Shown one piece after another: positions 1 to 10,882 of a DNA stretch of 64,000 nucleotides. The position numbers and the translations under genes are program-made. The DNA comes from Halichondria panicea (taxonomy: Eukaryota; Porifera; Demospongiae; Suberitida; Halichondriidae), in NCBI RefSeq assembly GCF_963675165.1, contig NC_087379.1, forward strand, positions 7,346,339 to 7,410,338, read 5' to 3'. The notes beneath the pieces are model-generated. The model made no database searches. It was given only the letters and a program-made list of their open reading frames with translations, and was not told the DNA's origin. Within the stretch, counting starts at the first letter, position 1. Each line of letters starts with the position of its first letter.

Positions 1-278
1 TTCACACAGCCTTCAATTTCCTATATACAAGTGAATTCACATGAAGAGTGATACAGTCAACACATGGCTTTCTCATTGTGTCAACACCGAAAGTGGATGT
101 ATATACTATTATGTCAACAATGAAAAGAACACATTAAACGACTTTGTTACCTAATATGGGATTAAGCTATATGTACTACTGAGAAAGGAAAGATTAACGA
201 GATAATCTCTGATATAACTGACAGTGTGTCAAAAGAGACGACACAGTGACACCTGTTTAGTTACAAGACAATCAAGAG

Positions 279-1646
279 ATGGCAGAAGGCTACCCCAACA
301 ACCAGCAACAAGCTGAAAAGAGAATAATAGGATTTGATTGTGAGTTTGTGGAACCTCCACCAGAAAAATACGTCCAGTCAGAGTGTCCAGTTTGTCTCCA
401 GATCATTCGAGACCCCCACCAGGTCACATGTTGTGGAATGAAGTTTTGCAAAGCTTGTATTGAGCACAACATAGCCATTCAAAAGCCGTGCCCAGCTTGC
501 AACGAAGAATTTTCGAGTTTTGCCGATAAAGGTTTGAAACAATCGCTCTACAGTTTGAAAGTTCATTGTAGCCACCAGAAAGATGGGTGTGAGTGGACAG
601 GGGAACTGAGACAGCTTGACAAACACCTCAACACAGACCCACAGCCAGAGAAACGGTTTGAAGGTTGTCAGTTTGTTGAGATTAATTGCATTTGTAATTG
701 CGGGGACCAACTGCAACGAAGGTACATTCTAAACCACAAAATTAAGAATTGCCCCAAACGTCCATTCGGTTGTGAGCACTGCCATTATTATAAGTCTACT
801 TATGATGATGTCACCAACAACCACTGGCCGGTGTGTGGGTCCTTCCCTGTCCCCTGCCATAACCAGTGTGGTTCAACTATCCAACGTCAGAATCTAGACA
901 GCCATGTTGCCGATGAGTGCCCCCTGACTATCATTAAATGTGACTTCCACCACGTAGGCTGTGCTGTGAAACTTCCTCGACAAGACATGCCAGAACACCT
1001 GAGAGAGAACCTACTCACACACATCTCTCTATTGGCCGCTAGTCATGCCAAGCAACAATCTAAGACTACACAACAAAGAGAAGAAATCACCAAGCAACAA
1101 GCTGACATTGCTAGTTTAATTGAAGAGAATAAACAGCTAAGGATGAAACATACCGAATTGGCGCCATTGCAACAAATGCTCACCGTGAACTCTGAACCTC
1201 TTGGTGCCCCTATCCTTACAATGACCGACTTCCAACAGCGCAAGAGAGATGACGATGAGTGGTTTTCCCCTCCAGTCTATAACCACTATCAGGGCTACAG
1301 GATCTGTCTCGGTGTGTACGCTAACGGCAAGAACACTGGTAAAGGAACACACGTCACTGTGGGTGTGTGCTTAATGAGAGGAGAGTTTGACAATTCTCTA
1401 AAATGGCCGTTTCGTGGTGTGATTTCTTTTCAACTGCTGGACCAAGTCAATGGCAAGGATCATAAAACAGACACCATCAACTATAGTGACAAAGCATCTG
1501 ACAAGCACTGTAACAGAGTAACAAAGGGAGAGATATCACCCAGTGCCGTGGTAAGTACAAAGTTCATTGCTCACACTGAATTGGAACCCAAGTATTTACG
1601 AAACGACACCCTTCTCTTCCAAATACACAAAGTAGAACTGAAGTAG
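279..1646 (+). CDS. TRAF-like RING/zinc-finger/MATH protein T1, intact, 455 aa
   Basis: Single uninterrupted exon. Domains in order: RING-like (C36, C39, C51/C52, C57, C60, C71, C74; the usual His of C-G-H-x-F-C is Met), TRAF-type zinc fingers with Cys/His pairs at about 97-245, a short coiled coil rich in Gln/Glu at about 257-300, and a MATH (TRAF-C) domain at about 313-453. By family knowledge such proteins are cytoplasmic receptor adaptors that trimerise through the coiled coil, bind peptide motifs with the MATH domain and act as or recruit ubiquitin ligases. The ATG follows an in-frame stop and starts the N-terminus shared by all copies (Q-rich, then KRIIGFDCEF). Its MATH C-terminal loop (SPSAVVSTK) departs from the G-W-G type of its relatives. 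Its 5' flank matches that of T6. Family assignment is firm; ligase activity is inferred. Confidence 0.9.
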   Translation: MAEGYPNNQQQAEKRIIGFDCEFVEPPPEKYVQSECPVCLQIIRDPHQVTCCGMKFCKACIEHNIAIQKPCPACNEEFSSFADKGLKQSLYSLKVHCSHQKDGCEWTGELRQLDKHLNTDPQPEKRFEGCQFVEINCICNCGDQLQRRYILNHKIKNCPKRPFGCEHCHYYKSTYDDVTNNHWPVCGSFPVPCHNQCGSTIQRQNLDSHVADECPLTIIKCDFHHVGCAVKLPRQDMPEHLRENLLTHISLLAASHAKQQSKTTQQREEITKQQADIASLIEENKQLRMKHTELAPLQQMLTVNSEPLGAPILTMTDFQQRKRDDDEWFSPPVYNHYQGYRICLGVYANGKNTGKGTHVTVGVCLMRGEFDNSLKWPFRGVISFQLLDQVNGKDHKTDTINYSDKASDKHCNRVTKGEISPSAVVSTKFIAHTELEPKYLRNDTLLFQIHKVELK

Positions 1647-1825
1647 TTACTTAAATTATTCCTGTCAATTATGTGTGTAGACTAAGTGATTAGCTTGGAC
1701 TATAACCAGAGGAAGTTATTCTTATGGAGAGCAGCCTATATTATATATGCACACACACATGCACTGGTTTCACTTTCAAGTGATGCCAACATCTAATAGA
1801 GCAAAGACATTGTTTGTAGTGTCAC

Positions 1826-1994
1826 CTTTCTCCTCCTGTTTTGGGGGTGAAGTTCTTTGGAGGAAAATGTTTGAGAGCGAGCATGTCAGTGGGTGCTCGA
1901 GTTGAAGGTGTTCTTGAGTAGAGGGTCAGCCCCTAGTCTGATTAGACACGCCACTGTCGCCAGGTATTGTCTCTGAGCAGCTCAATGGAGGACA
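1826..1994 (-). pseudogene. Decayed copy of G exon 12 (ankyrin segment)
   Basis: On the - strand this matches the ankyrin exon of gene G (16658-16824), including the acceptor next to a (CA)n tract and the donor after GAGAAAG. It is 169 nt against 167, so the frame is broken. A shorter piece of G exon 10 lies at about 1705-1735. Both sit between T1 and T2, opposite in strand to the TRAF genes, as in the G/T7 locus. Confidence 0.75.
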
Positions 1995-1995
1995 C

Positions 1996-1998
1996 TGT

Positions 1999-2093
<95 letters not shown>
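1996..2093. repeat. (TG)n microsatellite
   Basis: Almost pure TG dinucleotide run of about 95 bp adjoining the acceptor of the G exon 12 copy. On the - strand it would be a CA tract leading into the splice site. Confidence 0.95.
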
Positions 2094-2095
<2 letters not shown>

Positions 2096-2173
2096 GGACA
2101 CTGCATGCGTTTGTGAGAGTACATTCCGAGACAATGTACTTTCACAAACGGAAATCATAGCTATGGTTAAATA

Positions 2174-2213
2174 TACCTAATATAGGTTCGAAAGGCATGT
2201 GACTATAATTATC
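2174..2213 (+). promoter_or_regulatory. Shared upstream motif of the TRAF copies (T2 instance)
   Basis: The pattern ACCTAATATGGGTT, a few A/G-rich bases, then GCATGTGACTA recurs upstream of most TRAF copies. Here it lies about 50 bp before the T2 ATG. The role as a promoter element is inferred from conservation and position only. Confidence 0.4.
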
Positions 2214-2264
2214 ACAGACTGCATTCCTATCAAAAAGGCATGTTTTAGTTTACAATACAAAAGA

Positions 2265-3708
2265 ATGGCAGCACTGGACTCCAATATCCAACAAAAATCG
2301 GACAAGAGAATAATAGGATTTGATTGTGAGTTTGTGAAGCCACCACCTTCGGAATACATCCAGTCAGAGTGTCCAGTTTGTCTCCAGATCATTCGAGAGC
2401 CCCACCAGGTCACATGCTGTGGAAAGAAATTTTGCCAAGCTTGTATTGAAACTATCAGAGCAATTAAAAAGCCGTGCCCAACTTGCAACAAGGAGTTTTC
2501 AAATTTCCCCGACAAAGCTTTGAAACTATCGCTCTATGGGTTGAAAGTTCGCTGTAGCCACCAGAAAGACGGGTGTAAGTGGACGGGGGAACTGAGACAG
2601 TTTGATGAGCACCTTAACAAAGATCCACAGACAGAGAAACGGTTTGAAGGTTGTCAGTTTGTTGAGATCGATTGCATCTATAATTGCGATAACCAAATGC
2701 AGCGAAGGTACATTCAAGTCCACCAAATTAAGTATTGCCCCAAACGTTCATTCAGTTGTGAGCACTGCCATGATTACAAGTCTACCTATGATGATGTCAC
2801 CAACAACCACTGGCCTGTGTGTGGGTCCTTCCCTGTCCCCTGCCCTAACCAGTGTGGTTCAACTATCCAATGTCAGAATATAGACAGCCATGTTGCCGAT
2901 GAGTGCCCCCTGACCACCATCAACTGTGACTTTCACCACGTGGGCTGTGCTGTAAAACTCCCTCGACAAGACATGCCAGACCATGCTTACAGTTACCTCC
3001 TAGCACACATCTCTCTATTAGCCACCAGTCATGCCAAGCAACAAGCTGAGATAATACAACAAAGAAAAGAAATCACAAATTTGAAAGTTAATCACAATAA
3101 TTATAGTGACTAGCAAACACCAAAACCTCGAGCACAAGTTTCAATCGCTGGAAGCTGAAAATGGACAACTTAAAACCAAAATTCTTGGGTTAGAGCCATT
3201 GCAACCACTACAACCACGTGCACTGCTCAAGACTTCCCCTCCCATCGTGAACTCTGAGCCTCTTAGTGCTCCTGTTCTTACAATGGCCAACTTCCAACAG
3301 CACAAGAGAGATAACGACAGCTGGTACTCCCCTCCAGTCTATACCCACCATCAGGGCTACAAGATCTGTCTTAAAGTGTATGCTAACGGCTCGGGCTCTG
3401 GTAAAAGAACACACGTCTCTGTATACGTGTGTTTCATGAGAGGAGAGTTTGACGATTCTTTAACATGGCCGTTTCAAGGAACTCTTACATTACAACTATT
3501 GAACCAGGTCAATGGTGACGGTCATGTAAGAGGCAGAAACATCTACAATAATGATAAAACACCTAACATGCACGGTAGTAGAGTGACAGTGGAAGAAATA
3601 TCATTGGGATGGGGAAAAACAACACTTATTGCTCACTCTGAACTGGAGCCCAAGTATTTACGAAACGACACCCTTCTCTTCCAAGTATTCAAAGAAGAAA
3701 TGAACTAG
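2265..3708 (+). pseudogene. TRAF-like T2, frameshifted between zinc fingers and MATH domain
   Basis: An open frame from ATG 2265 gives 282 residues with the RING and all TRAF zinc fingers, then stops at 3111-3113 in the coiled coil. Coiled coil and MATH domain continue in another frame from about 3106 to 3708 with all conserved MATH residues. A single indel near 3095-3110 explains this. No consensus intron joins the parts. Either it is a pseudogene, or it makes a truncated RING-zinc-finger protein without a MATH domain. Its MATH half is the most divergent of the left array (for example TWPFQGTLTLQLL), so it has drifted or lost constraint. Confidence 0.75.
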
Positions 3709-4500
3709 ATACTTAATAATTAAAAGGAGCGAAAACAATATTACAAGCATACACCAGTCATACATTTAGCTATTACGTAAAATGCATAGTGCTTGTAATA
3801 CTTAGTTTGTATGTGTTCATCATTATTGCATCCAGTCTAGATCTAGAGAGTAAGATTACCATGAGTAGTTGTACTAGGAAATGATGCTGACAACCATTGC
3901 GTACACTGCAAGTAAACCTATAGAGAGTAGAATACCACACATTTGTGAGTAGTTGTACTTAAGTGTATCTTGAGATTGAAACATTTCTAAGAAATGATGC
4001 TGATACCATTGTGTAGGTGAATGAATAAGCTACAAACATAATTATTCAAAAATATTTCTCTAAAAAATTGTTATAGTGGAAAATCATTTAGGTGAAAACG
4101 GGGATGATTGTAAAAAATGTATGTAACATCAATTATCTCTGGAAGTAAAGTGTTTCTGGAAAAATTGCTTCTACCAAAAGATAGACAATAATTATTTACT
4201 AACAATAATTATACATGTGAAAAAAAATTGGACCTTAGCCGAAAACTTTACTTGAAATCTCTCCCTAAGCGAAAAGGCACCCAAAAACACACATAATGGA
4301 GTATGAAACAGCGTGTGTACTTATGTAAACAATTTTAATCCATGCATATGTTAGCTCAACTATCCACTGATGTTATGCCAGAGTTCCAGACCTTAGCCGA
4401 CAACGGTTGGTGTTTTTCCTCCCTAAGCTTTTGCTCACTATAACAATTTGTTGCTGTTGTAAAAGCAACCACATACCCACCACCTTAGATTTCCATGGAA
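3709..4500. other. AT-rich intergenic stretch, no gene seen
   Basis: No coding frame or RNA gene recognised. A short phrase (ACCTTAGCCGA followed by A/C-rich bases) occurs at about 4233 and 4390, perhaps the edges of an old element. Confidence 0.5.
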
Positions 4501-4539
4501 ACATTTTTGGATATGTTGAAGCTCAAGCATTCACCTACA

Positions 4540-4980
4540 CTTCTTGGCTCTATCCTATTGGTGTGAGGTGCTCTGGAGGGAGGGACCATCACAAGAGATC
4601 GAGAGACACCACATCACGTCACCTCACTGGACTCAGGCTGTGTGTGGGGAGGGGGGAGTGAAGAAAGCTATACATGGGCAGTATAGATGTGTACGGTAGT
4701 TAGTTAGCAGTATCTAGTTAGCAGTACAGTATTGTATGTGTTTGTGGCTATAGGGCGGCCTGCAAGAATGGGGGGAGGGTGCTCACTTTGTCTCCTAGTT
4801 TTGGAGACACCTTTTTCCCCTGTTTACAATCATTCTAGTGTTCTACCTCTGGTGAGTGAAGCTGCAGTAAATCATTCTTTTACATGTCACATGACTGAGT
4901 CATGCACTATGATCCCCCAGCTACTGTCGCCAGATCTTGTCTCTGAGTAGCTCAATCAATGCATGGAGAACACTGTGTGC
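4540..4980 (-). pseudogene. Scrambled relics of G exons 9, 8 and 12
   Basis: On the - strand, 4540-4645 resembles G exon 9, 4778-4830 resembles exon 8, and 4925-4975 resembles the start of exon 12. All are truncated or frameshifted. The segment between (4840-4915) matches sequence found next to exon 8/10 copies elsewhere, including the phrase CATGTGACATG-like before the dioxygenase 3' flank. They are passengers of the duplications. Confidence 0.6.
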
Positions 4981-5152
4981 ATGTGTGTGTGTGTGTGGTG
5001 TGGAAAGTGATTGCACAAACAAATGAATTTTGTTACTGTACCTAATATGGGTCAAAAAGCATGTGACTCGTCACAAAAGTGTGAATAATATGCAACAATA
5101 ATATTCATTATTAAAAGAGCTGACAAACATAAATGAAATTACAGCTAAAGAA

Positions 5153-5192
5153 ATGGCAGCACTGAACCCCAACAGCATTAACAAGCAACAAG

Positions 5193-5194
<2 letters not shown>
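5153..5194 (+). pseudogene. Orphan 5' end of a TRAF-like gene cut by a (TG)n run
   Basis: ATG and the first 13-14 codons of the TRAF N-terminus (M-A-A-L-N-P-N-S then Gln-rich) are present, preceded at 5038-5070 by the shared upstream motif. They run straight into a TG microsatellite, and no RING follows. The real T3 gene begins about 300 bp downstream. Confidence 0.7.
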
Positions 5195-5248
<54 letters not shown>

Positions 5249-5263
5249 GTGCGTGCGTGTGTG
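5194..5263. repeat. (TG)n microsatellite
   Basis: TG run with a few CG interruptions that replaces the body of the truncated TRAF 5' end. Confidence 0.95.
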
Positions 5264-5491
5264 TAGGTATTATGGTCATTGTGTGTTCCATTGTACATGT
5301 GTCAATCAACTGGCCACATATGGCCAGTTGGTTGACAATGTACAATGGGACACTGCATCTGTGAAAGTACATTCACAATGTACGCGTTCACAAACTGCAA
5401 TGAATTTGTTACTTAATATGTGTTAGAGAATGCGTGTGACTATCTCACAGACTGCTCAAAAAGGCCTGTTTTAGTTTATAATACAAAAGAA

Positions 5492-6817
5492 ATGGCAGCA
5501 CTGGACTCCAGTATCCAACAAAAACCAGACAAGAGAATAATAGGATTTGAGTGTGAGTTTGTGGAACCTCCACCAGAACAATTCGTCCAGTTAGAGTGTC
5601 CAGTTTGTCTCCAGATCATTCGAGAGCCCCACCAGGTCACATGCTGTGGAAAGAAATTTTGCCAAGCTTGTATTGAGCACATCAGAGCAATGCAAAAGCC
5701 GTGCCCAACTTGCAACAAGGAGTTTTCCAATTTTCCCGACAAAGCTTTGAAAATATCGCTCTATGGGTTGAAAGTTCGCTGTAGCCACCAGAATAACGGG
5801 TGTGAGTGGACGGGGGAACTGAGACAGTTTGATGAGCACCTTAACACAGATTCACAGCCAGAGAAACAACTCGATGGATGCCAGTTCGTCAAAATAGATT
5901 GTATCTATAATTGTGGAAACCACCAGCAGCGAAGGTACATTCAAAACCACCGAATTAAGGATTGCCCCAAACGATTATTCGATTGTGAGCACTGCCAAGA
6001 TTACAAGTCTACCTATGATGATGTCACCAACAACCACTGGCCTGTGTGTGGGTCCTTCCCTGTCCCCTGCCCTAAACAGTGTGGTTCAACAATCCAACGT
6101 CAGAATATAGACAGCCATGTTGCTGATGAGTGCCCCCTGACCACCATCAACTGTGACTTCCACCACATAGGCTGTGCTGTGAAACTCCCTCGACAAGACA
6201 TGCCAGAACACCTGAGAGAGAACCTACTCACACACATCTCTCTATTGGCCACCAGTCATGCCAAGCAACAAGACAAAATCACAAGTCTGGAAGCTGAAAA
6301 TAGAATACTTAAAACAAAAATTAACGAGTTGGAACCAATGCTCAGGACTGCACCTCCCATCGTGAACTCTAGACCTTATGGTGCCCCTGTCCTTATAATG
6401 ACGAACTACCAACGGCACAAGAGAGATGACGACCGCTGGTACTCCCCTCCAGTCTACACCCATCATCAGGGCTACAAGATCTGTCTCTGTGTGTACGCTA
6501 ACGGCTGCAACACTGGTAAAGGAACACACGTCTCTGTGTTTGTGCACTTCATGAGAGGAGAGTTTGACGATTCTCTGAAATGGCCGTTTCGTGGTGTGAT
6601 TTCATATCAACTACTGGACCAGGTCAATGGAGAGGATCATAAAACTAGCACAGAATTCTACAACGACAAAGTACAAAATAAATACTGTACCGGAAGAGTG
6701 ACAGAGGGAGAGAGGGGAGGGGGGTGGGGGGAACCAAAGTTCATTGCTCACTCTGAACTGGAGCCCAAGTATTTACGAAACGACACCCTTTTCTTCCAAA
6801 TACACTATTATAAGTAG
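5492..6817 (+). CDS. TRAF-like RING/zinc-finger/MATH protein T3, intact, 441 aa
   Basis: Single exon; ATG 5492 begins the conserved N-terminus. RING-like motif C36-C74 with CCGKKFC, TRAF zinc fingers about 97-245, a short leucine-zipper-like coiled coil (SLEAENRILKTKINELEP) about 265-285, MATH domain about 300-441. The C-terminus reads H-Y-Y-K and stops where relatives read H-K-V-E-L-K: a small insertion places a stop before the usual ending, so the protein is three residues short at a position unlikely to matter. Shares the coiled-coil type with T4. The upstream motif lies at about 5409-5442. Confidence 0.9.
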   Translation: MAALDSSIQQKPDKRIIGFECEFVEPPPEQFVQLECPVCLQIIREPHQVTCCGKKFCQACIEHIRAMQKPCPTCNKEFSNFPDKALKISLYGLKVRCSHQNNGCEWTGELRQFDEHLNTDSQPEKQLDGCQFVKIDCIYNCGNHQQRRYIQNHRIKDCPKRLFDCEHCQDYKSTYDDVTNNHWPVCGSFPVPCPKQCGSTIQRQNIDSHVADECPLTTINCDFHHIGCAVKLPRQDMPEHLRENLLTHISLLATSHAKQQDKITSLEAENRILKTKINELEPMLRTAPPIVNSRPYGAPVLIMTNYQRHKRDDDRWYSPPVYTHHQGYKICLCVYANGCNTGKGTHVSVFVHFMRGEFDDSLKWPFRGVISYQLLDQVNGEDHKTSTEFYNDKVQNKYCTGRVTEGERGGGWGEPKFIAHSELEPKYLRNDTLFFQIHYYK

Positions 6818-7459
6818 AACTGAAGTAGTTACTTAGATAGAAGAGTGATGATTATAATTATTGCACAATAATTACTAATTTTTATCTGTGTACATGCATT
6901 GTACTGATTACATTTACCTTAATGTTACTATTATAGACTGGTAGTAACTTTAGCGTTTTCAGATTTATCTCTGTTTTTAGGGTATTAATTTTGGTGGCTT
7001 TGTAGCAAATTCACTAGCATAATATTTGTCAAAAGTTATACAAGTATGCATGTGTTTTAAGGTTTAATGGAAAGTTGAAAAAAGGGTTACCTTGCTTAGC
7101 TAATAATGTCAAAAGTACACAAAAATAAAAAAAGTTTTTTTTATTAATGAGATTCATAGGTTCATAGTTTTTAAATGCGTTTTATAGCGTTAATTACAAA
7201 AACACTGAAATTCGCTAAATTAGTACCAGTTTATAATAGTAACACATAATGATTGCTCAGTTTAATTTTTGATAAGCAAGTGGTACAGTGTCATGCAGTC
7301 AGTGGGTTGGGCAATGGGTCAAATTGGTAACGTAAATTGATATAATTACACGGTGGCCAAAAAATTGCTGGCCGTTCTTTGTCTAACTGCTCGCATTGAA
7401 CTTACTTACCACTCGCTAGCCGTGGACAGAGGTAGTGCAATCAGCATTAAATAACCAAC
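6818..7459. other. AT-rich 3' flank of T3, no gene seen
   Basis: No coding potential recognised. The last part (about 7290-7459) is related to the 3' flank of T6 at 14400-14535, showing that the T3 and T6 downstream regions share ancestry. Confidence 0.5.
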
Positions 7460-7631
7460 CTCCTGTTTCTAGATTCCACCCATAGTTCAGAGTCTAGCAT
7501 GGACTTGAACACGGGGCTATGGGCACAGAGAACCAGTCTGTGTGCATGGAATCAGGACCCGTCCTCTGATACCAGTTCCACGTCACTCAGACTCGGACTA
7601 TTGATGTACGACGCCAGGTCAAACAGTGGCT
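7460..7631 (-). pseudogene. Decayed copy of G exon 13 (first BTB exon)
   Basis: Matches G exon 13 (16315-16487) with its acceptor, but has a one-base deletion near the donor and a CGA-to-TGA stop in the SRFHAHRL segment. Placed upstream of T4 exactly as the real exon is placed upstream of T7. Confidence 0.8.
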
Positions 7632-7787
7632 CTGCAAGGAGGAGTTTAGGGAAATTTCTATTGTATACAACATAAACGGTATCACATACAACTGCTATAC
7701 ATACACACATGCACTGCATGGTATTACTTACAAATGATGTCAATATCTAATAGAGCAAAGAGCTGTATACATTGTTTGTAGTCTCAC

Positions 7788-7950
7788 CTTTCTTCCAGTT
7801 TTGGGGTGAAGTTCTTTGGAGGAAAGTGTTTGAAAGCGAGCATGTCAGTGGCTTGAGTTGAAGGTGTTCTTGAGAAGAGGGTCAGCCCCTAGTCTGATTA
7901 GACACGTCACTGTCGCCAGGTCTTGTCTCTGAGCAGCTCAATGGAGAACA
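7788..7950 (-). pseudogene. Decayed copy of G exon 12 (ankyrin segment)
   Basis: Same exon as 16658-16824 with small deletions (163 nt against 167). Order exon 13, exon 12, TRAF matches the G/T7 locus. Confidence 0.75.
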
Positions 7951-8143
7951 CTATGTGTGTGTGTGTGCGTGTGGTGCATGGTATTGTATGCCGCATTGTG
8001 TCAACCAACTGACCACATTCCACTTAATGGACTAGAGTGTGTGGGTAAGCACGAATGGTATGAGACTTCCCACACAAATTAATACACTGTCAAATAGCCG
8101 ACACACCCTGTTTAGTCATTACACGAAAGTAAATGTTCAAGAG

Positions 8144-9490
8144 ATGGCAGCACTGAACCCCAAAAACCAGCAACAAGCTGACAAGAGAATAATAGGATTC
8201 GATTGTGAGTTTGTGAAGCCACCACCTTCGGAATACATCCAGTCAGACTGCCCAGTTTGTCTCCAGATCAATCGAGAGCCCCACCAGGTCACATGTTGTG
8301 GAATGAAATTTTGCAAAGCTTGTATTGAACATATCAAAGCAATTAAAAAGCCGTGCCCAACTTGTAACGGACAATTTTCAATTTTTGCCGATAAGGGTTT
8401 GAAACAATCGCTCTACAGTTTGAAAGTTCGATGTAGCCACCAGAAAGACGGGTGTGAGTGGACGGGGGAACTGAGACAGCTTGATGAGCACCTCAACACA
8501 GATCCACAGCCAGATAAACAACTTGATGGATGTAAGTTTGTTGAGATTGCTTGTTTCTATAAATGCGGGAACCATCAGCAACGAAGGTACATTCAAAACC
8601 ACCAAATTAAGGATTGCCCCAAACGTCCATTCAGTTGTGAACACTGCCAAGATTACAAGTCTACCTATGATGATGTCACCAACAACCACTGGCCTGTGTG
8701 TGGGTCCTTCCCTGTCCCCTGCCCTAACCAGTGTGGTTCAACTATCCAGCGTCAGAATATAGACAGCCATGTTGCCGATGAGTGCCCCCTGACCACCATC
8801 AACTGTGACTTCCACCACGTTGGCTGTGCTGTGAAACTCCCTCGACAAGACATGCCAGAACACCTGAGAGAGAACCTACTCACACACATCTCTCTATTAG
8901 CCACCAGTCATGCCAAGCAACAGCACAAAATCACAAGTCTGGAAGCTGAAAACAGAATACTTAAAACAAAAATTAACGAGTTGGAACCAATGAAACAACT
9001 GCTCACGACTGCACCTCCCATCGTGAACTCTAGACCTCTTGGTCCCCCTGTTCTTACAATGACCAACTTTAGACAGCACAAGAGAGATAAAGATCAATGG
9101 TATTCCCCTCCAGTCTACACCCACCATCACGGCTACAAAATCTGTCTTAAAGTGAACGCTAATGGTAATGGCAGTGGTAAAGGAACACGCGTCTCTGTGT
9201 TTGTGTCCTTCATGAGAGGAGAGTTTGACGATTCTTTGAAATGGCCGTTTCGTGGTGCAATATCATATCAACTACTGGACCAGGTCAATGGCGAGAATCA
9301 TAAAAGAGTCACACTTCCATACGATGACGATACACCAAATGTAAGCTGTACCAGAGTGACAAAGGGAGAGAGGGGAGTGGGGCGGGGAAATTCACAGTTC
9401 ATTGCTCACTCTGAACTGGAGCCCAAGTATTTACAAAACAACACCCTTCTCTTCCAAATATACAAAGTAGAATTGAATAAACTAGTATAA
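8144..9490 (+). CDS. TRAF-like RING/zinc-finger/MATH protein T4, intact, 448 aa
   Basis: Single exon; ATG 8144 chosen because it starts the family N-terminus (MAALNPKNQQQADKR), although the frame is open 35 codons further upstream. RING-like about 36-74 with CCGMKFC, TRAF zinc fingers about 97-245 (one Cys-rich segment reads A-C-F-Y-K-C), leucine-zipper-like coiled coil about 262-290, MATH about 304-445. The C-terminus is extended to N-K-L-V. MATH variable sites read K-V-N-ANG-NGS and a distinctive HKRVTLPYDDD segment. Upstream lie the G exon 13 and 12 copies on the other strand. Confidence 0.9.
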   Translation: MAALNPKNQQQADKRIIGFDCEFVKPPPSEYIQSDCPVCLQINREPHQVTCCGMKFCKACIEHIKAIKKPCPTCNGQFSIFADKGLKQSLYSLKVRCSHQKDGCEWTGELRQLDEHLNTDPQPDKQLDGCKFVEIACFYKCGNHQQRRYIQNHQIKDCPKRPFSCEHCQDYKSTYDDVTNNHWPVCGSFPVPCPNQCGSTIQRQNIDSHVADECPLTTINCDFHHVGCAVKLPRQDMPEHLRENLLTHISLLATSHAKQQHKITSLEAENRILKTKINELEPMKQLLTTAPPIVNSRPLGPPVLTMTNFRQHKRDKDQWYSPPVYTHHHGYKICLKVNANGNGSGKGTRVSVFVSFMRGEFDDSLKWPFRGAISYQLLDQVNGENHKRVTLPYDDDTPNVSCTRVTKGERGVGRGNSQFIAHSELEPKYLQNNTLLFQIYKVELNKLV

Positions 9491-9656
9491 TTTTTTTATA
9501 TAGACTACATATGTAATCTACATGGCTGTTCATTATTGCAACGGCACACACCAGGAAAACAGCAAAGAGAGACTTGTTCATTTTCTTTAGTTGTTAGAGC
9601 AACTTTGCATGTGGACAGTTGATATTCACCAGTTGTGTTGCTTGATGTGGCATGAG

Positions 9657-10107
9657 TGGTCCCCTGCTTTTATAGTCAGCACCCTATATTAGTGCATTGT
9701 TTGCTATAGGAAGTAAGCATAGAAGTGGGTCCCCTGCTTTTATAGTCAGCACCCTAGTGCATTGTTTGCTATAGGAAGTAAGCATAGAAGTGGGTCCCCT
9801 GCTTTTATAGTCAGCACCCTAGTGCATTGTTTGCTATAGGAAGTAAGCATAGAAGTGGGTCCCCTGCTTTTATAGTCAGCACCCTAGTGCATTGTTTGCT
9901 ATAGGAAGTAAGCATAGAAGTGGGTCCCCTGCTTTTATAGTCAGCACCCTAGTGCATTGTTTGCTATAGGAAGTAAGCATAGAAGTGGGTCCCCTGCTTT
10001 TATAGTCAGCACCCTAGTGCATTGTTTGCTATAGGAAGTAAGCATAGAAGTGGGTCCCCTGCTTTTATAGTCAGCACCCTAGTGCATTGTTTGCTATAGG
10101 AAGTATA
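9657..10107. repeat. 65-bp minisatellite, about seven copies
   Basis: A unit starting CCCCTGCTTTTATAGTCAGC begins at 9661, 9731, 9796, 9861, 9926, 9991 and 10056. The period is 65 bp except the first unit, which has a 5-bp insertion. Copies are almost identical, so the array is young or kept uniform. No coding sense seen. Confidence 0.95.
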
Positions 10108-10329
10108 TAGTATAGTGAAATTCATTTGTTGGATGACAAACGCTTCAGGCGGAACTTAATACTTAACTTTTAATTATACGAGTTGTGCTAATACCTCTCG
10201 CCATGTTTTGCTTTACTCAATGTTATAATTATACAGAGGTATTATTTTTTTCTTTGTATAATGTTATGTGTTTGCAAATTGGACAAGGAGGAACCTACAT
10301 AGTCATTATAAAGACAAGCAAAGGAACGA

Positions 10330-10554
10330 CTGGTTACCTTGGTGATGGTATGTAGCAACCAGAGGAGTTCATTCTCATGGAGAGCAGCCTACACTGGTTT
10401 CACTCTCAAGTGATACCAATATCCAAATGAAGGAGCGGGGGTGGGTTGAGAGCTTGAGTTGAAGGTGTTCTTGAGTAGAGGGTCAGCCCCTAGTCTGATT
10501 AGACACGCCACTGTCGCCATGCAGGTCTTGTCTCTGAGCAGCTCAATGGAGAAC
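10330..10554 (-). pseudogene. Fused fragments of G exons 10 and 12
   Basis: About 10330-10398 matches part of G exon 10 with its donor side; about 10452-10554 matches the 5' two thirds of exon 12 with a small insertion. The intron sequence between them is gone. Confidence 0.65.
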
Positions 10555-10750
10555 ACTGTGTGTGTGTGTGCATGTGTGTGTGTGTGTGTGTTGGTATTGT
10601 CCCGTGTGTGTGCGTGTGTGTGTAGGTGTGTATTGTCTCATGTGTGTATTGTCCCGTGTGTGTGTACATTGTGTGGGTATTGTCAGGTACTGCGTCCCAT
10701 GCATTGTGTCAAACAACTGACCACTATCAGAGCGAGAAAGGAATTTTGTT

Positions 10751-10785
10751 TCAAATACGGGTTAGAGAGCATGTGACTATAAATT
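10751..10785 (+). promoter_or_regulatory. Shared upstream motif, T5 instance
   Basis: ACGGGTTAGAGAGCATGTGACTAT about 100 bp before the T5 ATG. Same pattern as upstream of T2, T3 and T7. Confidence 0.4.
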
Positions 10786-10882
10786 ATAGTCTATATATAG
10801 TCTATACCCACAAAAATATTCCGATTTAATAAAGAACCTATAACCTACAGGTATATATGTAAAAGTATAAAAACTGCCAGAG

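Noticed and set aside
2199-2264. N-terminal extension of T2 (22 extra codons), and similar extensions of T3, T4, T8 and T12
   Set aside because: The extensions have no similarity between copies and start from varied or non-ATG codons; the shared N-terminus begins at the ATG used here.
8378-8762. Recurrent about 93-aa (sense) and 103-aa (antisense) open frames over the zinc-finger region of every TRAF copy
   Set aside because: They are out-of-frame shadows kept open because the DNA of the copies is so similar; no independent start context or domain.
9657-10107. Regular repeats resembling a CRISPR array
   Set aside because: Repeat unit is the whole 65 bp without unique spacers; the DNA is eukaryotic and no cas genes are present.
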